Shown here: positions 45,815 through 55,167 of the stretch, piece after piece
How positions within the stretch are numbered: position 1 is the stretch's first letter
Layout of the letters: every line of letters begins with the position of its first letter
From: Celeribacter neptunius
Lineage (GTDB): Bacteria; Pseudomonadota; Alphaproteobacteria; Rhodobacterales; Rhodobacteraceae
Length of the DNA stretch: 64,000 nt
Direction: 5' to 3'
Assembly: GCF_900113955.1 (NCBI RefSeq)
Contig: NZ_FORH01000001.1
Location: forward strand, 674,395-738,394
Made by a program: the position numbers and the translations under genes
The notes under the pieces: model-generated
Database searches by the model: none
What the model was told of the DNA's origin: nothing
Seen by the model: only the letters and a program-made list of their open reading frames with translations

Positions 45815-45850
45815 AATAAAAAAGCCCTCAAGTCAGAGACTTAAGGGCTT
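45815..45850 (-). terminator. intrinsic terminator of tRNA-Asn
   Basis: On the minus strand, the stem AAGCCCT-T-AAGT / ACTT-G-AGGGCTT, with a 5-base loop, is followed by a T-rich run. It is placed 5 bases past the 3' CCA end of tRNA-Asn and may also stop dnaE2 transcription coming the other way. Confidence 0.85.
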
Positions 45851-45854
45851 GTTA

Positions 45855-45929
45855 TGGCTCCGGCGGTAGGGATCGAACCTACGACCAATTGATTAACAGT
45901 CAACTGCTCTACCGCTGAGCTACGCCGGA
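45855..45929 (-). tRNA. tRNA-Asn (GUU)
   Basis: Cloverleaf on the minus strand: acceptor TCCGGCG pairing with CGCCGGA, D-arm GCTCAGCGGTAGAGC, anticodon loop CTGTTAA giving anticodon GTT, T-arm with GTTCGATCC, discriminator G and an encoded CCA. 75 bases including CCA. Confidence 0.95.
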
Positions 45930-46011
45930 ACATGACGGGGTGTATAGCTATGTGATTTCGGGCGTGCAAGAGGGTTTTGTCACAAAAAACGGATTTTTGT
46001 GATTTTTCCTG

Positions 46012-46914
46012 TCAGGCCATGGAAAACTCTGCCTTTTCAGAGAGTTCCGGGGTTGCCCGGACGCGATTTCTTTGCGTCAGGTCGATCAGATGGGCCAATG
46101 TGTTGCGGGCGGCTGCGGGCAGGTGGCTCTGTGGCAAATCGCTGTAGATACTGCGGGTGAGATCCATCAGCCCCATGGGCGCCTGCGCCAGAGCGGCTAG
46201 GATCTGGGCCTCGCGACCGGCACGATGGGTGAGCAGAAAGGCAATCCGCTCTTTAGGGCTGTCGACCGGGGCGCCGTGGCCCGGGTAAAGCCGGTCGGCG
46301 CCGATCTCCTGCACCAGAGCGCAGCTGTCGCGAAAGGCGGCGGCATCGCCATCGGGAGGCGAGATCAGCGACGAGGACCAGCCCATGATCAGATCGCCGG
46401 AAAACACGGCGTCACCGTCGGCCCCCTGCCAGTGAAAACACAGATGATTGCCCATGTGACCGGGCGTGTGCAGCGCGGTGATCCGGCCGGCGCCGGTGTC
46501 GATCTCTGTCGTATGGGGCAGGGTGACATCGGGGCGGAAGTGCTCATCGACCCCTTCGCCTCCGCCAAGCGTGTCCGAGAGCCGCTCCATATGGGCGGCG
46601 CGCCCGGCCTTGGCATCGCCAAAGGCATGGGTTTCGGCGCCGGTCTCGCGCGCGAGCGCTGCGGCACCGGCACTGTGATCGACATGGGCATGGGTGACCA
46701 GGATATGCGAGATCGAGACGCCCGGGGGCAGGGCGGCCAGAATGGCGGCACGGTGATCCGGCAGATCCGGACCGGGGTCGATCAACACGCGCTCGGAGCC
46801 TTCGCCCAGGAGATAGGAGTTGGTGCCCCAATAGGTCATCGGCGACGGGTTGGGCGCGAGGATGCGCCGGAGCCCGGGTGCGAGCTCACTGTGGGTCTCT
46901 GGGCGGTTCTGCAC
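46012..46914 (-). CDS. metallo-beta-lactamase-fold hydrolase
   Basis: 300-residue cytosolic protein with an intact zinc motif, THAHVDH at about residues 74-80, plus LHTPGHMGNHLCFH, FSGDLIMGW and LYPGHGAPV. The C-terminal 70 residues form a helical winged-like domain (REAQILAALAQAPMGLMDLTRSIY), as in LACTB2-type proteins. Members include endoribonucleases and thioesterases; the activity here is not determinable. Divergent from the sensor kinase gene; tRNA-Asn follows it in the same direction but further upstream on the map. Confidence 0.88.
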   Translation of the reverse strand: MQNRPETHSELAPGLRRILAPNPSPMTYWGTNSYLLGEGSERVLIDPGPDLPDHRAAILAALPPGVSISHILVTHAHVDHSAGAAALARETGAETHAFGDAKAGRAAHMERLSDTLGGGEGVDEHFRPDVTLPHTTEIDTGAGRITALHTPGHMGNHLCFHWQGADGDAVFSGDLIMGWSSSLISPPDGDAAAFRDSCALVQEIGADRLYPGHGAPVDSPKERIAFLLTHRAGREAQILAALAQAPMGLMDLTRSIYSDLPQSHLPAAARNTLAHLIDLTQRNRVRATPELSEKAEFSMA

Positions 46915-46961
46915 GCGGATTTCCCTTTCCTTCGGCCTCTTCCGGGGGCTACCAATAGCGC

Positions 46962-48293
46962 ATGTTTTTCGATTGGCTCAAAAAATATATGCCGCGCGGG
47001 ATCTACGGGCGCGGCGCCCTGATCCTGCTGGTGCCCGTGGTGGTGATCCAGCTTGTCGTGATGATCACCTTTTCGCAACGCTATTTCGAGGACATCACCC
47101 GCCAGCTCAGCAGCGGTGTGGTGGCGGAGATCGGGCTCTATGTCGTCGCGGTCGGGGAAATCCCGCCGGAGGATCTGCCGGGGGCTCTGGAGATTCTGGA
47201 CGATCAGCTTGGTTTTGTCTCGACGCTCGGGGCGGGCGCGCAGGTGCAAGACCGGCGGCCCTGGTACGACATTTCCGCCCGGGTGATCGGCGATGAGCTG
47301 CACAAGGCGGTGCCCGGGGTCGAGGGGATCGATGTCGGCAGCGATCCGCGGCGGGTCGTCACCTCGATCCTGACCGGGAATGGTCGGCTGGTGATCGATT
47401 TTCCACGTCGGCGCGCCTCGGCCTCGAACCCGCATCAGCTCATGGTCTGGACCGCTTTCACCGGGTTGGTGATGACGCTCATCGCCTTTGTCTTTCTGCG
47501 CAACCAGCTGCGCCCGATCCGGCAACTGGCGCGGGCAGCCGAAGCTTTCGGACGTGGTGAGAGCCGGCCTTATCGTCCGGCGGGGGCGATCGAAGTGCGT
47601 TCCGCAGGCGCGGCCTTTCTCAATATGCGGGCGCGGCTCGAACGCCAAATCGAACAGCGCACGCTGATGCTCTCGGGCGTGTCGCATGACCTGCGCACAC
47701 CGCTGACCCGGATCCGGCTCGGTCTGTCGATGCTGGATGTCCCCAAGGCGGACGCGGATGAGCTCAAGGCCATGCAGCGCGATCTCGACGAGATGGAACG
47801 GCTGATCGATGCTTTCCTCGATTTTGCCCGCGCAGATGCGACGGAGGAGCCGAGCAGGGTCACGTTGCAAGCCCTGATCGACGGTGCGGTGGACCGGTCC
47901 GAACGGGCCGGGCGTCCGGTGGCGATCGGCGAGATGCCCGATCAGCCGGTGACGCTGATGGGGCGGCCGGATGCGCTGGCCCGCGCCCTCGACAATCTCC
48001 TGTCTAATGCCCGGCGCTACGGGACGCAGACCCGGGTGAGTCTGCGCCTGTTCGAACGCGCAGCGGTGATTTCGGTCGAGGATGACGGGCCGGGGATCGG
48101 GCCCGAGGATCGCGAGCGGGCTTTGCAGCCCTTTGTCCGGCTCGATGCGGCCCGCAATCAGAACCGCGGTTCGGGTGTCGGGCTCGGGCTGGCGATCGCC
48201 CGCGATGTGGCGCGCCGCCACGGTGGGACGCTGCGGCTCGAGGCCAGCACGGAGCTCGGTGGGCTCAAGGCCGATCTGGTTCTGGCGCGCTGA
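46962..48293 (+). CDS. orphan EnvZ-like sensor histidine kinase
   Basis: 443 residues: transmembrane helices at about 19-37 and 160-179 flanking a roughly 120-residue periplasmic domain, a HAMP segment, the phosphoacceptor His242 in SGVSHDLRTPLTRIRL (EnvZ type), and a HATPase domain with DNLLSNARRYG, VEDDGPGIG and GSGVGLGLAIARDV. No response-regulator gene lies next to it within this window, so its partner is elsewhere. Start ATG at 46962. Confidence 0.9.
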   Translation: MFFDWLKKYMPRGIYGRGALILLVPVVVIQLVVMITFSQRYFEDITRQLSSGVVAEIGLYVVAVGEIPPEDLPGALEILDDQLGFVSTLGAGAQVQDRRPWYDISARVIGDELHKAVPGVEGIDVGSDPRRVVTSILTGNGRLVIDFPRRRASASNPHQLMVWTAFTGLVMTLIAFVFLRNQLRPIRQLARAAEAFGRGESRPYRPAGAIEVRSAGAAFLNMRARLERQIEQRTLMLSGVSHDLRTPLTRIRLGLSMLDVPKADADELKAMQRDLDEMERLIDAFLDFARADATEEPSRVTLQALIDGAVDRSERAGRPVAIGEMPDQPVTLMGRPDALARALDNLLSNARRYGTQTRVSLRLFERAAVISVEDDGPGIGPEDRERALQPFVRLDAARNQNRGSGVGLGLAIARDVARRHGGTLRLEASTELGGLKADLVLAR

Positions 48294-48438
48294 GGCAGGA
48301 CCCGGCCTGTTGAGCGGGCCGCCGAAGGGGGCATTGTTGAGCGGAGGGCCATCGAGGGGCACGGGGGAGACCCCGCGCCGCTCTGTTTTTCCGCCATTTG
48401 TTGCGGGCGCCTTGCCGTCGGTGCGGGCTTTTGCAGGT

Positions 48439-49893
48439 TCAGGAGGCCAGAGGCGCGCGATAATGCGATCGTGACGCCTGTTCGCGCGGCAGCGGTTCGA
48501 GTTTGAAAGCGGCGACCAGGGAGGCCAGCATCTTGGCATTGGTGTTGAGATCGACGGCGGCGGCGGTGGCCTCCTCGGCCATGGCGGCGTTCTGCTGGTT
48601 GGATTGATCGATCTCGTGCAGCGTGTCGGAAATCTGGGTCACCCCCATGGCCTGTTCCTGTGCCGCATGGGCGATCTCGGACAATTGGCTGTCGATCTGG
48701 TCGACCTTTTCGCGCGAGGTCAGAAGCGCCTTGCTGGTCTTGTTGACCAGCGCCTCTCCATTGCTCACCCGCACCTCGCCCTGTTCGATCAGATCGCGAA
48801 TGCTCTTGGCCGTGGTGCCCGCGCGCTGCGCCAGGCTGCGCACCTCCGAGGCCACGACGGCAAAGCCGCGTCCGGCGTCGCCGGCGCGCGCCGCTTCCAC
48901 CGCGGCATTGAGGGCCAGAAGGTTGGTCTGCATGGCGATGTCGTCGATCAGGGAGACCGATTGGGCGATCGATTTGAACCCTTCGGAAATTTCGCGCATC
49001 GCGACCTCGGTCTCGTTCATGATCTGGCCGGATTCATGCATCAGGGCCGTGGTTTCCGAGGCGGCGCCGGTGGCCTCGCGGGCGTTCTGGGCGCTGATGT
49101 CCATGGTGGAGCGGATCTCGGTCAGCGCCGAGGCGGTGGTCTCGAGCGATCCGGCCTGGGTCTCGGTGCGGGTCGAGAGATCGGCGGCCGCGCCGGAAAT
49201 CGCCATGGTGCCGGCCTGCAGCTCCGAGGCGGCGGCGGACAGGCTCTCCATCGCCCCGCGCATGGCATCGGTGGCGCGGTTGAAATCATCCCGCGTCTGG
49301 GCGGATTTCTCCGGCATGTCCGGCCCGATCCGGTAGCTCAGATCACCGCGCGCCAGCGCCTCGAGCGCCACGCTCAGCATATCCATGGCCTTCTTATCCT
49401 CGGCCATCGCAGCCTCGCGCTGACGGTCGAATTCGGCGCGCTCGGCGGCGGCCTCCTGTTCCATCTGGGCAAAGAAATGATGCATCGAGACGGCGACGTC
49501 GTTGAAAATCGCGGTCATCAGAACCTGTGCCATCTCGGCGCGATGTTCGATCGGCTCATCCTGCGCGGCGCGATAGAGCGAATTGAGCAGGCCGGCGGCA
49601 TAATAGCTGTAGCCCAGAAGGTAATCGGGATAGCTGGTCTTGGCCGCAATGTCGGCGGAGATCCGGCCCTGAATCCGGAAATACTCGGCCGAGTAATCGC
49701 CATGACAAATCTGCCGCAGCTTGGTGGTCTCGCGCGCCATCATCTCATCGGGGAAAGGGCCCATGTGCGGGTCAACGACGCGATAGGCCTCCGTCAACGT
49801 GTCTTTCAAACTCGGTTCAACGAAATCAAACACCTCGCGGCCGAGGGTTTTCTGGTCCGAAGACCAGGGTTGAATCTGTTGTTCGATGTGCAT
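48439..49893 (-). CDS. soluble methyl-accepting chemotaxis protein
   Basis: 484 residues with no transmembrane segment. Residues 1-150 form a helical sensor domain whose [27 protein letters not shown] segment recalls the protoglobin domain of HemAT-type aerotaxis receptors, but I see no certain proximal histidine. A HAMP-like stretch (about 170-215) is followed by the signalling domain with [33 protein letters not shown]. No chemotaxis genes are nearby. It probably senses an intracellular cue; oxygen sensing is a hypothesis. Confidence 0.88.
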   Translation of the reverse strand: MHIEQQIQPWSSDQKTLGREVFDFVEPSLKDTLTEAYRVVDPHMGPFPDEMMARETTKLRQICHGDYSAEYFRIQGRISADIAAKTSYPDYLLGYSYYAAGLLNSLYRAAQDEPIEHRAEMAQVLMTAIFNDVAVSMHHFFAQMEQEAAAERAEFDRQREAAMAEDKKAMDMLSVALEALARGDLSYRIGPDMPEKSAQTRDDFNRATDAMRGAMESLSAAASELQAGTMAISGAAADLSTRTETQAGSLETTASALTEIRSTMDISAQNAREATGAASETTALMHESGQIMNETEVAMREISEGFKSIAQSVSLIDDIAMQTNLLALNAAVEAARAGDAGRGFAVVASEVRSLAQRAGTTAKSIRDLIEQGEVRVSNGEALVNKTSKALLTSREKVDQIDSQLSEIAHAAQEQAMGVTQISDTLHEIDQSNQQNAAMAEEATAAAVDLNTNAKMLASLVAAFKLEPLPREQASRSHYRAPLAS

Positions 49894-50045
49894 GTGAGGC
49901 CTGTCCTTGTGCCGAAGGGTTTTGCGTGCCGAAGAGTGTCGCGTTTCAGGGCAATTTAGGAACGGTCCGTCACCGGGAGGTTAAGGAATATCGTTTTCGC
50001 AAAAAATGCCGCCGGGATCGCGCCCGCGCCGACCGCGTTCGGGTT

Positions 50046-50666
50046 TCAGCGGATATGCCTTTGCCGCATATGCCAGGCGGATTGTTCCGGCAGCCGGTCA
50101 TAGCCCGCATTCACCGGACAGGCCCGTCTCGAGAGACAGCCGCCGGAGCTGCAACCGTCGCCCTGACCGCCATCGAGATAGGCGTAGCAGGCTTTGACGT
50201 CATAGCCGTCTTCGGAAAACGCCCCGATCGGGCAGGCGGCAAGGCAGGGGGCTGCGCAACCGAGGCAGGGCGAGCTGACCTCGGGCAGGAGCGCATGATC
50301 TCCGGGGACGGCAATGGCGCCACGGTAAGAGGCCATGAGCCCCATGCGCGCGTGCACCATGAAGAAGATCGGCGAGCTGAAGGCTTGGCCTGAGCCGAGG
50401 ATCAGGGGCACAAAGGAGGTGCGCGGTTCGCCGAACGGGTAGAGCGCGCGGCCGCCATGGGCCTTGGCCAGCGGATCGATGACGCGGGCCGACCAACGGT
50501 CGAGCGGATGACGTTCCCCGTCAGCAAACTCGGCACTGGCTGTCACATGCGCCCAGAACCCCGGCTCGTCCGGCGAGATCAGATAGATGGTTTCGCCATT
50601 CTCACGGAGCGTGGCGGAGACAAACAGGTGTTCGTTGCGAAGCGCGGTGTTCAAACTCTCGATCAT
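50046..50666 (-). CDS. ferredoxin-like 4Fe-4S protein
   Basis: 206 residues. The C-terminal third carries clustered cysteines: CLGCAAPCLAACPIGAF, then CYAYL and CSSGGCLSRRACP. This is enough for one or two iron-sulfur clusters and is similar to the cluster region of epoxyqueuosine-reductase-like proteins. The N-terminal part has no recognised cofactor site. ATG at 50666 is used because the GTG at 50714 has no ribosome site; both are possible. Function unknown; a redox role is likely. Confidence 0.75.
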   Translation of the reverse strand: MIESLNTALRNEHLFVSATLRENGETIYLISPDEPGFWAHVTASAEFADGERHPLDRWSARVIDPLAKAHGGRALYPFGEPRTSFVPLILGSGQAFSSPIFFMVHARMGLMASYRGAIAVPGDHALLPEVSSPCLGCAAPCLAACPIGAFSEDGYDVKACYAYLDGGQGDGCSSGGCLSRRACPVNAGYDRLPEQSAWHMRQRHIR

Positions 50667-50752
50667 GGGCGCGTCGGCGTCACTCTCTGATGGGGCCCCG
50701 GGGACGTTCGTCACGGGCGCAGCCGGGGATTTGGTGTTTCAAACCAGAGATT

Positions 50753-50829
50753 TGGTAGGCCCGGCAGGACTTGAACCCGCAACCAAAGCGTTATGAGCGC
50801 TCTGCTCTAACCAATTGAGCTACAGGCCC
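50753..50829 (-). tRNA. tRNA with CAU anticodon (elongator Met or Ile2)
   Basis: Minus-strand cloverleaf of 77 bases with encoded CCA: acceptor GGGCCTG, D-arm GCTCAATTGGTTAGAGC, anticodon loop CTCATAA (anticodon CAT), T-arm GCGGG TTCAAGT CCTGC, discriminator A. Position 1-72 is a G-U pair. C4-G69 and C5-G68 are present, which in E. coli mark tRNA-Ile2 for lysidine modification; elongator tRNA-Met is the other option. It is not the initiator type, given the anticodon stem. Confidence 0.9.
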
Positions 50830-51010
50830 CCGATGGCGCTTTGATTATGCTGCGAGGCGGGCTGGGTCAAGAGCCGGGTCAAGCGCCTTGTCGGTTGGCG
50901 CTCGGTCCCGGGCCGGGGCAGAGGTGGATCAGACCGCCCGCGAGGTCTTTTCAACTCGGCACAAAGCCTGTAGACGGGCGGCAACGTCAGTTTTGCGGGG
51001 AGCTTTGGCC

Positions 51011-52057
51011 ATGACGCAGGGAAAGAACGGTCTCACCTATGCCGATGCCGGTGTGGATATCGATGCGGGCAATGAATTGGTCGAACGGATCAAACCGGCC
51101 GCGAAAAAGACCGCGCGCCCGGGTGTGATGGCCGGTCTCGGCGGCTTTGGCGCGCTGTTCGACCTGAAGGCCGCGGGCTATGAAGACCCGATCCTGGTGG
51201 CTGCCACCGATGGCGTCGGCACCAAGCTGCGCATCGCCATCGACACCGATCACGTCGAGACCGTCGGCATCGATCTCGTCGCCATGTGCGTCAACGATCT
51301 GGTGTGTCAGGGCGCAGAGCCGCTGTTCTTTCTAGACTATTTCGCCACCGGCAAGCTCAAGCTCGACAATGCGAGCGCCGTGGTCGAAGGCATCGCCAAG
51401 GGCTGTGAGCTCTCGGGCTGTGCGCTGATCGGGGGGGAGACCGCCGAGATGCCGGGCATGTACGAAGATGGCGATTTCGACCTGGCGGGTTTTGCCGTCG
51501 GCGCGATGGAGCGCGGCGCCGATCTGCCCACGGGCGTGCGCGAGGGCGACGTGCTTTTGGGCCTCGGCTCCAACGGAGTGCACTCGAACGGCTATTCGCT
51601 GGTGCGCAAGATCGTCGAGATGTCGAGCTATCGCTGGTCCGACATTGCGCCGTTCTCCGATGAGACTCTGGGGCAGGAATTGCTGAAACCGACCCGGCTT
51701 TACGTCAAACCGGTGCTCAAGGCCATTCGCGCCGGCGGTGTGCACGCGCTGGCGCATATCACCGGTGGCGGTCTGACCGAGAACCTGCCGCGGGTGCTGC
51801 CGGCCGGCATGGGGGCCGATATCGATCTCACCTCTTGGGAGATGCCGCCGGTGTTCAAATGGCTGGTGGACACGGCCGGGCTGAGCCAGCACGAGCTGTT
51901 GAAGACCTTCAATGCCGGCATCGGCATGGTGGTGGTCTGTGACAAGGATCACGCCGAGACGCTCAAGAGCCTGCTCGAAGGCGAGGGCGAGAGCGTCTAC
52001 CGTCTCGGCTCTGTCACCACCGGTGGCGGTGTCACCTATGAGGGCGTGCTCAAGTGA
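51011..52057 (+). CDS. purM: phosphoribosylformylglycinamidine cyclo-ligase (AIR synthetase)
   Basis: Fifth step of purine synthesis: ATP-dependent closure of FGAM to AIR. 348 residues with the PurM landmarks [70 protein letters not shown] and [17 protein letters not shown]. The ATG at 51011 has GGGGAG 8 bases upstream. It overlaps purN by four bases (GTGA). Confidence 0.97.
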   Translation: MTQGKNGLTYADAGVDIDAGNELVERIKPAAKKTARPGVMAGLGGFGALFDLKAAGYEDPILVAATDGVGTKLRIAIDTDHVETVGIDLVAMCVNDLVCQGAEPLFFLDYFATGKLKLDNASAVVEGIAKGCELSGCALIGGETAEMPGMYEDGDFDLAGFAVGAMERGADLPTGVREGDVLLGLGSNGVHSNGYSLVRKIVEMSSYRWSDIAPFSDETLGQELLKPTRLYVKPVLKAIRAGGVHALAHITGGGLTENLPRVLPAGMGADIDLTSWEMPPVFKWLVDTAGLSQHELLKTFNAGIGMVVVCDKDHAETLKSLLEGEGESVYRLGSVTTGGGVTYEGVLK

Positions 52058-52662
52058 GTGAGCAGAAGAAGGTCGCGATCCTGATTTCCGGCGGCGGCTC
52101 CAACATGGTGTCGCTGGTCAAATCCATGACCGGGGATCAGGCGGGCGACCATCCGGGCCGGCCCTGTCTCGTGCTGTCGAACAAGCCGGACGCGGGCGGG
52201 CTCCTGAAGGCGGCCGAGCTGGGCGTGCCGACCGAGGTGATCGATCACCGCAACTTCAAGGGCGATCGCGAAGCCTTTGAAGAGGCGCTGATTTCCGCGA
52301 TCGACCCCTATCAGCCCGATGTCATCGCCATGGCCGGGTTCATGCGCATCCTGACGCCGAAATTCATCACGCATTACGCCGGCAAGATGCTCAACATCCA
52401 CCCCTCGCTGCTGCCGAAATACAAGGGGCTGCACACCCATCAGCGCGCCATCGAGGCGGGGGATGCCGAGGCCGGCTGTTCCGTCCACGAAGTCACCGCC
52501 GAGCTCGATGGCGGGCCCATTCTGGGACAGGCCCGGGTGCCGGTCTTGCCAAATGACACGCCCGACGATCTCGCCGCGCGGGTGCTGGTGAAAGAGCATC
52601 TGCTGTATCCGGAGGTGCTCAAGCGCTTCTGTCAGGGGGAGCGCGGGTCTTTCGAAATCTGA
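52054..52662 (+). CDS. purN: phosphoribosylglycinamide formyltransferase
   Basis: Third step of purine synthesis, transferring formyl from 10-formyltetrahydrofolate to GAR. 202 residues: [16 protein letters not shown] (phosphate site), the catalytic region [18 protein letters not shown] with Asn-His-Asp set (NIHPS, and the later [13 protein letters not shown] with Asp). The start is GTG at 52054 inside the purM stop, giving coupled purMN translation. Confidence 0.96.
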   Translation: MSEQKKVAILISGGGSNMVSLVKSMTGDQAGDHPGRPCLVLSNKPDAGGLLKAAELGVPTEVIDHRNFKGDREAFEEALISAIDPYQPDVIAMAGFMRILTPKFITHYAGKMLNIHPSLLPKYKGLHTHQRAIEAGDAEAGCSVHEVTAELDGGPILGQARVPVLPNDTPDDLAARVLVKEHLLYPEVLKRFCQGERGSFEI

Positions 52663-52681
52663 GCGCAGCTAAGGGGCCGGA

Positions 52682-52939
52682 TCAGTCCGAATGGCGGATC
52701 GGACCGGCGCTGTTGCCATGCCAGTCCAGCTCCTGCCAGTCCAGCTCCTGCCAGTCCAGCCCCTGCGAGGCCGGGGCGCTCGGCGTGACCGGCAGAATAT
52801 GCCGGGCGAACAGGGCAAGAAACAGCATCAGTATCAGGGCGAGCCAGAGCGGCCAGAGGGTTTTGAGCCCGTCGCTCGGCTGAGGCGCGCCTGTGGTCGA
52901 GTGCCCGGTATAGGGGCGTGGATCGGCAAGTTCGGTCAT
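52682..52939 (-). CDS. small single-pass membrane protein with LDWQE repeats
   Basis: 85 residues, not recognised. One transmembrane helix at about 27-48 (LKTLWPLWLALILMLFLALF), then a C-terminal tail with three copies of a LDWQE/LDWHG pentapeptide encoded by 15-base tandem repeats. The start at 52939 is well supported by AGGAGGGT upstream. It ends 20 bases from purN, facing it. Function unknown; the tail may be a protein-binding motif. Confidence 0.7.
   Translation of the reverse strand: MTELADPRPYTGHSTTGAPQPSDGLKTLWPLWLALILMLFLALFARHILPVTPSAPASQGLDWQELDWQELDWHGNSAGPIRHSD
52721..52765. repeat. 15-base tandem repeat (3 copies)
   Basis: CCAGTCCAGCTCCTG at 52721-52735 and 52736-52750, and with one change at 52751-52765. 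In frame with the small membrane protein, where each unit encodes five residues. Confidence 0.92.
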
Positions 52940-53040
52940 GGGACCCTCCTGTGAGATGGTCGGTGATGGGCATTGCGCGCGGGCGCAGAGACTGTCTTGA
53001 GATGCGGCAAAGATGGGGGCGGTGAAGGCATAAGTAAAAT

Positions 53041-53077
53041 GAATATATATTCTTGATTTCATCAATATTTGTGAAAT
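53041..53077. promoter_or_regulatory. AT-rich dyads upstream of rnd
   Basis: A perfect 12-base palindrome GAATATATATTC (53041-53052) is followed by inverted ATTTCA (53056-53061) and TGAAAT (53072-53077). This lies between the divergent small membrane protein and rnd in the only AT-rich patch of the area, so it probably contains a promoter and operator. Confidence 0.4.
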
Positions 53078-53175
53078 TATGGGTGACACGACCGTGCATC
53101 TTTCCTTTTGCCCGGAAAAACCGTAAGACATCAGGATCGTCGGGATGAGCCCGCACACTGCAGAAAAAGAATTAT

Positions 53176-54333
53176 ATGATCACCATCAAAACCACCGAGG
53201 GCCTTCAGGCCTTCTGCGAGCGCGCCAAGGCGCATGACTACGTCACGGTCGACACCGAATTCCTTCGCGAACGGACCTATTATTCCAAGCTCTGCCTCGT
53301 GCAGCTCGCCGTGCCCGGCGACGCCGAGGAAGATGCGGTTCTGCTGGACCCGCTGGCCAAGGGGATCGATCTGGCGCCGCTCTACGAGCTGTTCCGCGAT
53401 CAGAGCGTGGTCAAGGTCTTCCACGCCGCGCGTCAGGATCTGGAGATCTTCTATATTCAGGGCGGGGTGATCCCCGAGCCGCTGTTCGACACCCAGATCG
53501 CCGCCATGGTCTGTGGCTTCGGCGAACAGGTGGGCTATGAGACGCTGGTGCGCAAGATCGCCAAGGAAGGCCTCGACAAGACTTCGCGCTTTACCGACTG
53601 GTCGCATCGTCCGCTGTCGCCGGCGCAGGAGAAATACGCCCTGGCCGATGTCACCCATCTGCGGGTGATCTACGAATATCTCCGCGATGAGATCAAACGC
53701 GAAGGGCGCGAGAAATGGGTCGCCGAGGAGCTTGAGATCCTCCTGACCCCTGCGACCTATGTGGTGGAACCGGACGAGGCCTGGATGCGGGTAAAGACCC
53801 GCACCAGCTCCGGCAAATTCCTCGCCTCGGTCAAGGAGCTTGCGGCGTTTCGGGAATTCTACGCTCAGAGCCGCGATATCCCGCGCAACCGGGTGTTCAA
53901 AGATGATGCGCTTCTGGAGCTGGCCTCGACCAAGCCGAAAACCCCGCAGGATCTGTCACGTTCGCGGCTGTTGCTGCGGGAGGCGCGCAAGGGCGAGATC
54001 GCCGACGGCATCCTGCAGGCGATCGAAAAATCCGCCGCTTACACGCCGGAGCAGATGCCGAAACTCGACATGTCGCGCGACAAGCTGCAGGTGAACCCGG
54101 CGCTGGCGGATATGCTGCGGGTGCTTTTGAAGGCCAAATCCGACGAGTTCAACGTCGCCGCCAAGATGATCGCTTCGGCGGCCGAGCTCGACATGATCGC
54201 CGCCGGCAAGCGCGATCTCGCCATGTTCAAGGGCTGGCGGGCCGAGGTCTTTGGCGACGATGCACTGCGCCTGTGCAAGGGTGAGATCGGTCTGGCGGTC
54301 AAGGGGCAGCGCGTGGGGGTGATCCCGCTCTGA
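53176..54333 (+). CDS. rnd: ribonuclease D
   Basis: 3'-5' exoribonuclease in tRNA and stable RNA maturation. 385 residues: a DEDD exonuclease domain with VTVDTEFLRERTYY, VFHAARQDLEIFY and KYALADVTHLRVIYEYL, then an HRDC domain (KELAAFREFYAQSRDIPRNRVFKDDALLELA) and a second HRDC-like region. ATG at 53176; the transcript ends at a perfect terminator 46 bases past the stop. Confidence 0.95.
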   Translation: MITIKTTEGLQAFCERAKAHDYVTVDTEFLRERTYYSKLCLVQLAVPGDAEEDAVLLDPLAKGIDLAPLYELFRDQSVVKVFHAARQDLEIFYIQGGVIPEPLFDTQIAAMVCGFGEQVGYETLVRKIAKEGLDKTSRFTDWSHRPLSPAQEKYALADVTHLRVIYEYLRDEIKREGREKWVAEELEILLTPATYVVEPDEAWMRVKTRTSSGKFLASVKELAAFREFYAQSRDIPRNRVFKDDALLELASTKPKTPQDLSRSRLLLREARKGEIADGILQAIEKSAAYTPEQMPKLDMSRDKLQVNPALADMLRVLLKAKSDEFNVAAKMIASAAELDMIAAGKRDLAMFKGWRAEVFGDDALRLCKGEIGLAVKGQRVGVIPL

Positions 54334-54378
54334 TCCGGATCGCATGCCCGAGATCGCATGCCTGAGTACGCCGGTTTC

Positions 54379-54408
54379 ACGCCCCTGATCTGCATCAGGG
54401 GCGTTTTT
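54379..54408 (+). terminator. intrinsic terminator of rnd
   Basis: Perfect 11-bp stem ACGCCCCTGAT / ATCAGGGGCGT, loop CTGC, then five T. Confidence 0.95.
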
Positions 54409-54416
54409 CATTCGGC

Positions 54417-54947
54417 TCACCGCAGTTGCATGGCGAAATGCGCGCCGGTGATGTCGCGCGGCTCAAAGCCACAGGCGAGATAGGTCTCTTGCGCCCGCGT
54501 GTTATGCGTCTGCGTCGAAACGGTCAGGCGGTGGCAATCGAGCGCCACAGCCTCTTGTCGGGCGGCGTCGATCAGGGCGCGCCCGACACCACGTCCGCGC
54601 ATGTCCTGACGGATGAACAGGTGATGCAGATCCATGTTCTTGCGCCCGTGCTGCAACTGTACGCCGCCGACCAGCCCGGCATAGCCCAGAAGCCCTTCGC
54701 TCTCGCCGCTGCTGTCTTCGGCGACCAGAAGGCGCAACCAGGGCAGGCCGGCCCCCATCAAATCGATCAGCGCCGCCATGGTCAGTTCCGGCTCGTCGCC
54801 GTGATGATGTGCCAGGGCATGGATCATCTGTAAAAGCGCATCCTTGTCGCCCCAGCGGGCCGGGCGGATGCGCGGCGAAATGGCCGGGCTGACGGTGCGG
54901 CGGTCGACGGTGTCGCGGTCTTTGGTAATCTCTGTCTGTAGGGTCAT
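54417..54947 (-). CDS. GNAT-family N-acetyltransferase
   Basis: 176 residues. The acetyl-CoA binding motif is LFIRQDMRGRGVGRALIDAA (about 110-130), preceded by LLGYAGLVGGVQLQHGRKNMDLHHL and followed by AQETYLACGFEPR. The start at 54947 has AGGACAG upstream. It is a paralogue of the gene at 55168-55674, in tandem on the same strand, with a terminator between them. Substrate unknown. Confidence 0.88.
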   Translation of the reverse strand: MTLQTEITKDRDTVDRRTVSPAISPRIRPARWGDKDALLQMIHALAHHHGDEPELTMAALIDLMGAGLPWLRLLVAEDSSGESEGLLGYAGLVGGVQLQHGRKNMDLHHLFIRQDMRGRGVGRALIDAARQEAVALDCHRLTVSTQTHNTRAQETYLACGFEPRDITGAHFAMQLR

Positions 54948-55000
54948 TTTCTGTCCTGTTCTCTGGCGCGTTCTCGGGCCACAGGACGGTTTGAAACATG

Positions 55001-55022
55001 AAAAAGCCGCCCTGCGGCGGCT
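55001..55022 (-). terminator. intrinsic terminator between the two GNAT genes
   Basis: On the minus strand: stem AGCCGCC / GGCGGCT with a 4-base loop followed by TTTT. Ends transcription of the 55168-55674 gene. Confidence 0.85.
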
Positions 55023-55167
55023 GTTCAAATTTCCATATCTGTCCGGCCGCGCTCTATGTGAACTCGGTCCAATAAAAGACAGTCGTGGAAGCTGCATGTG
55101 TCATGTGGCGAAACTGCGCCATCGGGCAGGGCGTGTCAAGGGGGTCGCCGCGCGGCGGGCGAGTCTC

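Noticed and set aside
46836-48539. 567-codon open frame opposite the sensor kinase
   Set aside because: Antisense artefact; spans intergenic sequence at both ends.
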